From Acanthaster planci (lineage: Eukaryota; Echinodermata; Asteroidea; Valvatida; Acanthasteridae): a stretch of 64,000 nt of DNA. Below are positions 1-9,850 of the stretch, in pieces (position 1 is the stretch's first letter; each line of letters opens with the position of its first letter). The notes below the pieces were generated by a model. It did not search any database, was not told the DNA's origin, and saw only the letters and a list, made by a program, of their open reading frames with translations. The DNA lies in assembly GCF_001949145.1 (NCBI RefSeq), contig NW_019091371.1, positions 953,468 through 1,017,467 on the forward strand. Direction: 5' to 3'. The position numbers and the translations under genes are program-made.

Positions 1-2163
1 GGAATGGTTTGCATCTAATGTCTGCTTAATCAAAATGACTTTTTTAGAGTTTCCGTTTTTGTTAATTTACCGAAAACTGCAAGTTTTTCCCCCATTCTCG
101 GATCGCGCGGCGTTACCACGCAAAGTCGTTGCGAACTCAACTACACGGGTGCAGCAGAAATGTATGTGACGTAATGGGTTCGTCAACTTTGCGGCACGGG
201 GAGGGTAACGTTGATAGCTCACTCTACAGTTGAAAAGTCGAGTCAAAGCTTACGCAATTTCTACCTTTTTAATTCATTGGAATTCTTATTTTTCATCTAA
301 TTTTCTCAAAATTAAAAGACTCTCTATTACAAAAGCAACTTTTTACAATGGTTTGGGCTGAAAATGGATTTTTCGTATGGTTACTTTTTATTTGTGAAGA
401 CATTTTTGTCTCGATCCTAAACCGATCCAAAACGGGGAAAGGTGTCATCATCACTTTGGTCGATCGATCCTGTGAGTCCAAATATAAAAGCTTAGATTTT
501 GAAAAAAAAATGGAAGTATATCCAAAACACAAAGTTGACTTCTGACCATATTTCACTCGAATTTGAGGATTTTTTAGCTGCAGTCTTACTGAATAATTTT
601 CGCGACCCGGAACTAGGAAAATGGCTGTACCAACCTATATGAACAAGAGACCGAAGGAGTTTTGTCTTTTGAGGGGGAAGCGCTGTTGATGTACATTTGC
701 ATGATTACATGTATATTTGTAACTATCAAACCCTGTCGGCCTAAATGACCTTTGTGCGGAATAAGTAGTGCTTACTCTTTGAATTAAGAGTATTTTTGTC
801 AAATAAAACAATATGAACGAAAATTACTTTATGTCGGGATTGACGACAAAGCGAGAGCGGACTGTGTAATATTCCAGCGGTACTGGGACTCCACACGGCG
901 TGCGGTAAGTAGTGATCACGCACAAATTGTGCGGTTGATCGGCCTCTTTTTATAATCAAAGCACTAAATGTGCTCTACAAACCCAAAGAGTCAGAGAACC
1001 AGTTTAGTTAAGTTTTATACCAAGAAATATTCCGTTTCAAAATTATTTTTAAATTAAAGCAACTTGAATTTTCTCAGTGATTCAGCGGAACTGTGGATGA
1101 GGAATTGACCAAAAAAGCAGGAATGATGTTTTCTGTATGTACTAAAGCATTTCAAATCCAAGTATTTTTTCATTCGAAAAAAAGGAAATGTGGACAGGTG
1201 CAAGTCACAATACAGTCGGCCAATCAAATGTCACTTGTCGAAATACTTATACATTAAAATCTCGACAACTGAACCTCAGGGGAATGGAGTTATCCTGAAA
1301 AAAAAGTATTTGTTAAACTAAACCACTTCATCGTGGTGCGTGCCTTCGTGTGGCAAAACTTTCGTATCGCTTAGTCATTTAACAACGTGAAGCACAGCTA
1401 TTTTTTTCACTTTGGCTTCCTTATGTGTGGTCACATGACCTTTCTTTTTACGGTCACATGGCCGCTGCAGTGTCAGCGATTGGACTGCCTCAAAGGGACT
1501 ACAATTGGGCCCGCATTGCAGTCAGGTTAGTTTCAGGGTCTTGAAAGCCAGGATTACACAGTTGCAGCTATGTTGATTTATGCAACGTGCTGGTCCTCGT
1601 CAGAAAAGAAATGAACTTGCGATGACTCCTAACCCTATATAGGCCTAGACTTCCGATACTTTCAATGCCGTTTGAAGCATTTTGTTCGCAGTTTTTTGAA
1701 TCAGAAACTTCAAAATAAGTGGATGTAATGGTGTGGGCATTGTTCGAGTTACGGAGGTATTTTTGTACATAAAACTTTAAGCCTTTTGACCCGTGACGTA
1801 CATGTACGTAGCACTGATCTGGTCCGCAAGTGACACGACCAGCGCTCACCATTTGTGCACGCCACATGCGTCCGCGTGTACGTGGTCATGCAGCATCCGG
1901 GACATTTCCTTTGAGCGTTTGCAGGTGTGAATATCATGTAAGTGGTTTGCAGGTAACAATTTCGTTTGATAAAAAGGTAGGAGTGATTAACTCCGACGTT
2001 TAAAACTATGTTCTGCTTGCTCCCTATGTACCAAAAAGAACCGTGTTTCGGGCACATGATCTGTGCAATGCCATTTATTATTAGGTGATCTCTTTTCCGG
2101 GTACCCGATGTTAACAAAAAACGGGTACCCGGTTCTAAAAATACCCGCAAATGCACACCCCTA
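1..2163 (-). mobile_element. hAT-like non-autonomous DNA transposon, copy 1 (cut by window edge)
   Basis: This stretch is the reverse complement of most of 24377-26867, with a similar order of blocks throughout; the similarity runs off the left edge of the window. The visible end, read on the minus strand, begins TAGGGGTGTGC, and homology between the copies stops exactly there (2163). No intact transposase is seen; the longest open frame (1749-2234) crosses the element boundary and does not resemble a known transposase. The hAT assignment is inferred from the 8-bp target duplication of the complete copy in PTP intron 2. It probably sits in an intron of the GPKOW-like gene, but this cannot be shown. 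Confidence 0.6.
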
Positions 2164-3594
2164 TTCTCAAGAGGTGGGACCCAAATTCCAGTTTTTTGGA
2201 TACTTGTTTTGATTTTTCTGAATTTCAAAACCACTTATCCGAAACCAAAACCGAAAATGAGCGACTAACCTTACCGCAATGATTACTGCCTTTGATTGAT
2301 ACTGGAAAGAGGTATTCCACTTGATAGCATGAAATCACAACAGACTGGCTGCTTGTAAACACAAACACGCCGCTATATCATCGCACAACAATCTAAATTC
2401 AGCCAGTGGGTACCTCCGATCCGTAGTGCACACATTTATCGACTTGTTACTATGATCGGGATACCTTGTGAGGGCCGAATCCTGCATCCCGCGTGTCCTA
2501 AATTCTGAATTATCCCATGTCGCAACTGCAATAATGAGACTTCAGAAACCGAATTTTCCTACATTATAAATGTGTAAAATAATTTACCTTGAAATGGTCA
2601 ATTTTGTAGTGAACTTTAAGGACGAACAATATTCATCAAGTAAAAAGTTCAAAACACAGCTGAGCACATGCAGTTACATGTACTTTCCATCCTGTGCTGG
2701 TTGCCGTCGAGGGCACGGCCAAAACAAGACAAGCAGTTTTGGCAGGGCAAATACAAAAATACCTTTCTGAGAAATTTATGTGTATACATAAAACTGGAAA
2801 TAATAATAATTTGGCAACATATTTACATACATGTATCCGGCACCCTCAAATTTATACTTAATATTTTGCCAGGCACATGCAGAGCAACTTTTTTGGACAT
2901 AGAAATTCTTTACAATGACAAGTCCTAGTCTGGTTCTGCACCAACAAACATATAGTCATTGTGACTATGTATTCATAAGGTGGGAATCAGACCATTTCAC
3001 AATTTCAGACTTATCCCTTAAAAACCTTCCAGACCCACAAGTCAGAAAAAGAAAATTCAAAACTCTGTAATTTAGTGTTTGAGTCAATATCAAATTAACA
3101 AAAGAAGAATATTCCTAATTTTCAGGGGGGGGAAAGAACAATCACTCAGATTCAAACCCAGCTAGGAGCAAGTCATATGATCTCTAATCCAGTCACTGGG
3201 TCCCTTATTTTGCCACTTACTGTACTGTAAGTCGCAAAATTAGGGACCTGGGAACTACATGTACATGTATACGGTCATAGATATTAGATTGCATGTTATT
3301 CACTAGGCCACAGACCCTACTCAGATTTGGGTTAATTTACATAATTCAGTAGCCATTAGTATTACTCAGGATGCATCAAAGATGGTTCTGTTTTCTCATA
3401 CATGTCATACTGTAGCTGGCTCAATCAGCTACATTTGTAAATATCGGTTAAGTAATTTTTATTGGTGCCCGCTAGATATACGCTAAGAATGGGCCTATCT
3501 AGCTCCACACGTAGAGCTATGGATCGCTCTTTTGAAATCTGCCTCTTTTCTGTTGCCATCACAGCCCTACATGTACTTTAAGGCATGTTTAAAG
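2164..3594. other. Non-coding stretch left of the GPKOW-like exon
   Basis: No gene is recognised. The stretch has short TACATGTA motifs and one good hairpin (3199-3248). If the GPKOW-like exon is real, this is probably its first intron. I looked on the minus strand for the conserved LVIPL-type segment expected in the next exon and did not find it. Confidence 0.5.
3199..3248. repeat. Hairpin with 22-nt arms
   Basis: Arms at 3199-3220 and 3227-3248 pair almost perfectly around a 6-base loop; the outer arm begins GGTCCCTTATTTTG. It could be a very short MITE remnant or a structured RNA element. Nothing else supports a function. Confidence 0.55.
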
Positions 3595-3979
3595 TAGGCC
3601 TATGTCATGTTAGCCCCACACGTTGGGCTGTAGTTGCTCTCTTTTACAATCTGTCATGCATATGCCTACATCAGAAAATATACGCTTTTGGAAAGCTTTA
3701 GGATGCTCATATAAAAGTCCAAACTCTGAGGAATACGCCGGTGTAAGTAAAATTGTCGAGTCATTCCCATTTCGGAAGATATTAGGATTCAACATTTGTG
3801 ACAATCCTGCTGTATGGATTTCAGGCATTAAAGACATGCCTTGAAGTAGGGCTGTGGTGGCGACAGATGTAAGACTCAAGAGACAGATTGTAAAAGAGAG
3901 CCACTACAGCCCTACGTATTACGTCGTGTACATGTACGTGTACAGTACGTGTTGGGCTGATGTCATGATGTAGGGCCTA
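3595..3979. mobile_element. MITE-like element with imperfect inverted ends
   Basis: The ends TAGGCC (3595) and GGGCCTA (3979) begin inverted arms that share the segment GGGCTGTAG..GCTCTCTTTTACAATCTGTC, found near 3630 on one strand and near 3900 on the other. The right arm carries about 30 extra bases rich in ACGT and TACATG. The upstream piece 3486-3590 carries a weaker similar motif (ACAGCCCTAC). No coding capacity is seen. It would lie in intron 1 of the GPKOW-like gene. Confidence 0.6.
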
Positions 3980-3994
3980 TGTTATGTACGGTAC

Positions 3995-4155
3995 CTTTTA
4001 ACTTCTCTTCCTTCCAACGCGTGAACAAAATCGGTTTCCTGATCGTTTCCCCCAACTGCACTCGGGATATGAACATTTTTGTCCAAAACAGTGGATGTTT
4101 TCTTCTTTGAAAAAGAGAAAGAAACTTTCATTCCATCTTCCTTTGGCTCAGCCAT
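3995..4155 (-). CDS. GPKOW: GPKOW-like (G-patch and KOW motif) protein, first coding exon
   Basis: GPKOW is a nuclear, spliceosome-associated RNA-binding protein whose extreme N-terminus carries a short Ser-Phe-rich motif followed by an acidic segment ending in EGRE. This exon encodes 53 codons plus two bases: MAEPKEDGMK, then VSFSFSKKK, then QETDFVHALEGREVK. The SFSF motif and the DF..(A/V)LEGRE segment match that N-terminus. The frame runs into a donor (AAAAG then GTACCG, exon end at 3995) in phase 2, which I believe matches the vertebrate exon 1 boundary. Two more in-frame ATGs lie upstream (4173 and 4191); I chose 4155 because MAEPKE resembles family starts. The G-patch and KOW domains would lie on later exons to the left and are not seen. 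The match rests on a short segment, so an unrelated open frame is the alternative. Confidence 0.55.
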
Positions 4156-4406
4156 TAGGCTGTCTCCGTTCATGACATGTCGACACTGCACATGTACTAC
4201 TTCGTCCCATTCCCACCATGTACCGCAGATCGTTTAGCGCCGCCTAGCGGCAAGATGGAGAACTCGGCCAGAGAGGTGTAATCAATGATCTCCACTGTCT
4301 CCATAGGATATTAAGGCGCCCTCCATCTTGTGCACTCACGCGGTTCATCGGTGAGGACATGAACGTGTACTGTATGCAGGTATGATGTTTGCCTGGTGTA
4401 CTATTT
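4156..4406. other. Short gap between GPKOW-like exon and giant inverted repeat
   Basis: This is probably the 5' flank of the GPKOW-like gene. It holds a weak inverted pair (CAAGATGGAG near 4252, CTCCATCTTG near 4321) and a GCCGCCTAGCGGC palindrome near 4240. No TATA box is evident. Confidence 0.35.
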
Positions 4407-4458
4407 TATGGTGTACTATTTACGACAAACTTTTCTCTCTGTCTTTAGCCTCCTTCCA

Positions 4459-4711
4459 GGCGACGCAACTACACGACGCGACGGAACGACGGCTCCCTTG
4501 CGTCGTGCCGTCGGGTCGCACCGTCGCGTCGTACTGTCTGAGATCCTTTCCATGTTGCATTTATTGCCGCCTAAACGTCGCCCCTTCCGTCGCCCGTCGC
4601 GTCGTACCGTCGTGCGTCGCGTCGTACGTCGTGTCGTGCATCACGTCGCCTTTTACGTCGCCTGAAGCACGACGCGACGCACGACACGACGCACGACGCG
4701 ACGCGTCGTGT
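4459..4711. repeat. CGTCG-rich array, left arm
   Basis: The block is built of short variants of CGTCG, CGTCGT and CGTCGCGTCGTG, strongly CpG-rich in an AT-rich background. Within it, 4606-4644 and ~4665-4705 form a hairpin with a ~20-base loop. The right arm has the matching block at 8838-9075. Short repeats inside long inverted arms are known in foldback elements; the role here is unknown. Confidence 0.75.
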
Positions 4712-5054
4712 GCTGTCGCCCTTTGCTTCTTGGTGTTTATAGAGGGCGCCTTTACTGTTTTCTTTTATTTCCTCCCCCGTACTTGCATAGTACGGTACAG
4801 TCCACAAATTCAAGCTCCATTGAAAACAGTGTAAAATCGGCACTGTTCAGGGCCCAATGACATGGATACCAACTTCCTTGAGATTGCTGAAACACAAATG
4901 AAATTATTGTCTGGTCCCTCATCTTTTGATTTCCTTTCAATTTTTCAAGTGGCAACCTTCAACCTTCTTGGGCACTTAGGGCCATTTTTCAGCTGTAGTT
5001 TTTAGCCATTCTGCTCTCATAGGATAGCTCAAAGACCCAGGCAGTTGATCCTGG

Positions 5055-5228
5055 CATGGGCATGCAGAGCCTTGAACTGACACTTTTTGAAATATTGTCC
5101 AATTGTAGAGTATAGATGGCAAAAGCACTAACGCAGCATCATGCCAAAAATTACTAAGCAACATAGATGGAAAAAGCTGCCAGATCGAGGCTCTGCGTGC
5201 CTATGGTGGTAGCGTACAAAGAGCGAAT
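5055..5228 (-). mobile_element. MITE family A, truncated copy in left arm
   Basis: This is the inverted counterpart of the complete copy at 8152-8348, ending in the shared terminus ACAAAGAGCGAAT. The other terminus is missing; the sequence jumps from GATCCTGGCA straight into the MITE at about 5055. A related copy interrupts a LINE at 33367-33601. Confidence 0.65.
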
Positions 5229-6665
5229 AGGTAGCAGGTCTTGTTTCTGTTGTTCTTTTTCATGCATACTTTCTAACTTTGTGTTTTCATTAAGAGTGAG
5301 TTGTGAAAGAAAAGGTTTTTTTTAAATCAAATGTAATTAGAAAGAGCGTCACGACCAACTATCAGCCTTGTCCCCAGGAAATAAATAACATGAGCCACAA
5401 CGTTGTTTTAACTTTTCCTGCTCTAATTTTGATCTTCCTAATAATTATGTAATAAAATTAATTTTGTTCCCCTACTTTTTGAAATCCTAACTCCCCCAGA
5501 CTTAGGTCATTCAATTTGTATGGGTTGCTTGGCACTGCGTGTGGGCAATTGGTAGCAGAACTTGCAACCAGCCACAAGAGTCCTTCAGAAGGAGATGATA
5601 ACTTCCCTAGCTAGTGACCTTCCACACTTCACTTGACTACTGGACTGAACAGAGACCGTTCTGTTGTCTCTCTGTGATTTCTCCTTCCATCGAACCTGCC
5701 ATACTTACAAATTCGTCCCTGTCCTGCTCTAGGCAAAAACATTACCAGTGTAAGCCTATTGAACCACACATGCATACCTTGTTGGACAGGGGGTGGCCTG
5801 GACCAAAGCCACATGAATTCCGTTCCGAAACCTGATTTAGTCGAGGGGAAGGAAAGACTGACGTGCACCTGAACCCTAAACATGATATAGTCCAACACAT
5901 CTTCGCCGTCCATTCGAGCTCTTTTTACTGCAAGCCTTTCTACTGCAAACTCTACAGCTACTTGCCAAGTCAAGACAAGCCAAGTCGTCCCAACTTCAGC
6001 AATAGACCGTCTTCAAGCTAGGCCCTTTTTTTATTTTCACTGTTAAGTCATAATTTTTCTGTTAAATAGAATCCCTGTTTTCTTCTCATTATTAAAAAGA
6101 TGCTTTCTCTAACGTGAGGGTATTTGTATTTTCGTAAACCGTGCAAAATCTTTTCACTATATTAGCCGGAAACGAATTAATTCTCACTGGTTAGCTGATA
6201 ATAAAAGGCGTAAACTAGTAAACAAATAAATAATTTAAGTAGGTGTCATGATTCTCATATTATGTCCGCTACAATATTTCTAAATCTATTCTAAGATACA
6301 ATACATCAATCATTATAACGTGCTTCCTAATGTAAGATGCGGATCAGAGGAGAAATTATACATGTGTGTTGCCAAACAGAGTTGAAAAAAAGACACGGCC
6401 GCAATGATAATAGCGTCTGTATGATGTTTTATTCAGAAACATGGACTAATATCATCGAAAGTGTGGTGCTGATGAGGGTATTACGAGGACGACTGGCCTG
6501 ATGGAAGACTACGACGGAATATTCTGAGGGTATTATAGAGCAGGCTCGGTGGTAACTTCCTAAACCAGTGGTCAAACTTGCAGTCATACAATTGTAGACA
6601 AATTGTCTGGGGAATTGGGAGTACTACTTAGAAATTACCGGGATGGACCACGGAGAAATACCGGT

Positions 6666-7002
6666 CGTGTGCTGTCACCCTTTGCTTTACGGTGTTTATA
6701 GAGGGCGCTTTTACTGTTTTCTTTCATTTCTGTCCCCCATGCTTGCGAAGTACATGCTATTTACTCTTTGGTGTTGATTTGTTTTGTTTTTATCTCATCC
6801 ATTCCTCGATTAGGATTATTTTCTGTCATGTTTTATTAAGAAAAAGAAAAAAGGGCAAAAAAAAAATCGGCATATGTAGGAACTGCTCTCTCATAATAAG
6901 TGGAAGCCCAGAATTCGTCACGCTTTAAACCCAGCCAATGATTTCTTTTTAATACCGTCGACGCACTTCCCATTTGTGTGGTAGATTTGTAATCTTATAG
7001 AT
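6666..7002. other. Loop of the giant inverted repeat
   Basis: This is the single-copy centre of the palindrome. Its first half (from TTTATAGAGGGCGC at ~6697 to ~6815) closely resembles sequence just outside the right arm (9138-9250) and a stretch inside the left arm near 4737. The rest is AT-rich with A-runs near 6840-6870. No gene is seen. Confidence 0.6.
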
Positions 7003-8151
7003 ACCGGTATTTCTCCGTGGTCCATCCCGGTAATTTCTAAGTAGTACTCCCAATTCCCCAGACAATTTGTCTACAACTGTATGACTGCAAGTTTGACCAC
7101 TGGTTTAGGAAGTTACCACCGAGCCTGCTCTATAATACCCTCAGAATATTCCGTCGTTGTCTTCCATCAGGCCAGTCGTCCTCGTTACCTTCATCAGCAC
7201 CACACTTTCAATGATATTGGTCCATGTTTCTGAATAAAACATTATACAGACGCTATTATCATTGTGGCCATGTCTTTTTTTCAACTCTGTTTGGCCACAC
7301 ACATGTATAATTTCTCCTCTGATCCGCATCTTACATTAGGAAGCACGTTATAATGATTGATGTATTGTATCTTAGAATGGATTTAGATAATATTGTCTAT
7401 TGCTGAAGTTGGGGACGACTTGGCTTGTCTTGACTTTGCAAGTAGCAGTAGAGTTTGCAGTAGAAAGGCTTGCAGTAAAAAGAGCTTGAATGGATGGCGA
7501 AGATGCGTTGGGCTATATCATGTTTAGGGTTCAAGTGCACAGTCTTTCCTTCCCCTCAACTAAATCAGGTTTCGGAACGGAATTCATGTGGCTCTGGTCC
7601 AGGCCACCCCCTGTCCAGCAACGTATGCATGTGTGGTTCAATAGGCTTACACTGGTAATGGTTTTGCCTAGAACAGGACAGGGACGAATTTGTAAGTATG
7701 GCAGGTTCGATGGAAGGAGAAATCACAGAGAGACAACAGAACAGTCTCTGTTCAGTCCAGTCTAACTAGGGAAGTTATCATCTCCTTCTGAAGGACTCTT
7801 GTGGCTGGTTGTAAGTTCTGCTATCAACTGCCCACACGCGCTGCCAAGCAACCTGCACAAATTGTATGACCTAATTCTGGGGGAGTTAGGATTTCAAAAA
7901 TTAGGGGAACAAAATTAATTTTATTACATAATTATTAGGAAGATCAAAATTAGAGCAGGAAAAGTTTAAACAACGTTGTGGCTCATATTATTTATTTCCT
8001 GGAGAAAAGGCTGATAGTTGGTCGTGACGCTCTTTCTAATTACATTTGATTAAAAGCAAACAAACCTTTTCTTCCACAACTCACTCTTAATGAAAACACA
8101 AAGTTAGAAAGCATGCATGAAAAAGAACAACAGAAACAAGACCTGCTACCT

Positions 8152-8348
8152 ATTCGCTCTTTGTACGCTACCGCCATAGGCACGCAGAGCCTCGATCTGG
8201 CAGCTTTTTCCATCTATGTTGCTTAGTAATTTTTGGCATGATGCTGCGTTAGTGCTTTTGCCATCTATACTCTACAATTGGACAATATTTCAAAAAGTGT
8301 CAGTTCAAGGCTCTGCATGCCCATGGCGGCAGCGTACAAAGAGTGAAT
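8152..8348 (+). mobile_element. MITE family A, complete copy in right arm
   Basis: The ends ATTCGCTCTTTG and its inverse CAAAGAGTGAAT extend into imperfect inverted arms that include GCAGAGCCT / AGGCTCTGC. It is about 197 bp. It is related to the copy at 33367-33601, which is in the opposite orientation and clearly inserted into other sequence, so this is an independent transposon nested in the giant repeat. The outermost AT may be a target duplication. Confidence 0.65.
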
Positions 8349-8837
8349 ACCATGTACTAACTAGGTGCATGCAATCCACTATTCAAGTGAGAATTTCTGG
8401 TCAGCTCATTAGCATTAAAAGTAGCAGCCCAGCATTTTTCTGACAAAAGGGGATTGTTTTGCCCCTGAAATGGTGAAAACGTGTAAATCGTTGCCAGGAT
8501 CAACTGCCTGGGTCTTTGAGCTATCCTATGAGAGCAGAATGGCTAAAAACTACAGCTGAAAAATGGCCCTAAGTGCACAAGAAGGTTGAGGTTTGCCACT
8601 TGAAAAATTGAAGGGAAATCAAAAGATAAGGGACCAGACAATAATTTCATTTGTGTTTCAGCAATCTCAAGGAAGTTGGTATCCATGTTATTGGGCCCTG
8701 AACAGTGCCGATTTTATACTGTTTTCAATGGAGCTTGAATTAGTGGACTATACCGTACTATGCAAGTACGGGGGCGGAAATAAAAGAAAACAGTAAAGGC
8801 GCCCTCTATAAACACCAAGAAGCAAAGGGCGACAGCA

Positions 8838-9075
8838 CACGACCCGTCGCGTCGTGCGTCGTGTCGTGCGTCGCGTCGTGCTTCAGTCGACGTAATAGGA
8901 GACGTGATGCACGACACGACGTACGACGCGACGCACAACGGTACGACGCGACGGGCGACGGAAGGGGTGACGTTTAGGTGGCAATAAATGCAACATGGAA
9001 AAGACCTAAGGCAGCACGACGCGACGGGCGACGGCACGACGCAAGGGAACCGTCGTGCCGTCGCGTCGTCTGGTT
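8838..9075. repeat. CGTCG-rich array, right arm
   Basis: Inverted counterpart of the block at 4459-4711, with GTCGCGTCGTGCGTCGTG-type units and an internal hairpin around 8885-8895. It differs from the left block by several substitutions and small indels, so the arms have not been kept identical here. Confidence 0.7.
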
Positions 9076-9135
9076 GTGTCGCTTGGATGGAGGCTAAAGA
9101 GAGAGAGAAATGTTTGTTGTAAATAGTACACCATA

Positions 9136-9389
9136 GTTTATAGAGGGCGCCTTTACTGTTTTCTTTCATGTCCGTCCACCGTTCTTGCGAAGTACATGCT
9201 ATGTGCTCTTTGGTGTCGATTTTTTCTTGTTTTTATGTCATCCATTCAATATTCATTGTCAATAATCCCTTATCAACACGTGGCTTAGACATTTAGATAC
9301 AATCCCCATGAGACTTGGCTGGAAGCAGGCCCTGGAAAAGAATTACGCAGCTCAGGGGAAGTCCCCTTGTTAAAGGTGACTAAACTAGG
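9136..9389. other. Flank of right arm resembling the palindrome loop
   Basis: 9138-9250 resembles the loop sequence 6697-6810 in the same orientation (shared TTTATAGAGGGCGC, GCGAAGTACATGCTAT, CTCTTTGGTGT). The remainder to 9389 has no recognised feature. Confidence 0.55.
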
Positions 9390-9850
9390 CTGTTCAGCAT
9401 CTACAGAGGTGCAAATTAACAGGAGGTTTTTGCATTTGGCCAAAATTTTTGTTTTTAATTACGTAATTAGAAAAAATTTGATCCCCAGTGTAGCAACTCC
9501 GCTCTACGCTGGGATATGGAAGCAAGTGAGGACAGTTTTAAGAACGCGTAACCTGTCAGGTACTCCGTCATTATTCTAGTATAGCTCTGCTCTACGTTGA
9601 ATATTCTCTACCGTGATTTTGTCAATATAGTTCTTCTTTATTATACAGGTACCAAACAGGCTGGCCATATTCAAGAGTAGAAAGAACCAGAACCTTGTAT
9701 AAAGCAAGTAGGACATTTTGAGATAGATCATGAGCAATACTGAAAATGAAACCAACAGTTTGTTTGCTTTGGGTTGTAATAAATTGAACATAGTCCTCCC
9801 AGGAGATTTATCATCAACACCGAGGTATTTTTTAACCTACTGGTGAAGGT
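9390..9850 (-). pseudogene. LINE reverse-transcriptase C-terminal remnant
   Basis: Read on the minus strand in shifting frames, the sequence gives KYLGV.DDK, then KANKLL, then LALYKVLVLSTLEYGQPVW, then ENIQRRA. This is the order of conserved blocks at the C-terminal end of CR1/Jockey-like LINE reverse transcriptases (LGV.iDdkl, KANkLLG, LvrpiLEYa..vW, iQRRAar). Frameshifts and stops show it is dead. The 5' part of the element is absent. The blocks are short, so clade assignment is not possible. Confidence 0.55.

Larger units (their letters stand above)
4407..9135. mobile_element. Giant inverted repeat, foldback-like element
   Basis: Left arm 4407-6665 and right arm 7003-9135 are reverse complements of each other, differing mainly by scattered substitutions (7 residues in ~92 in the translated 5690-5910 part) and one ~170-bp indel. 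The central loop is 337 bp. The outer ends begin TATGGTGTACTATTTAC and the inner ends meet at ACCGGTATTTCTCCGTGG. Each arm contains a CpG-rich block of CGTCG units and an embedded MITE. No transposase or other recognisable protein is encoded. The length, palindromic layout and short internal repeats resemble foldback (FB/Galileo-type) elements; an inverted duplication of unique DNA is an alternative. A diverged third copy in PTP intron 7 argues for a dispersed repeat family. Confidence 0.75.

Noticed and set aside
5629-5973. 114-codon frame in the left arm, matched by a 92-codon frame at 7490-7765 in the right arm
   Set aside because: The similarity follows overall DNA identity of the arms, and several of the changes alter residues, so there is no sign of protein-level selection.
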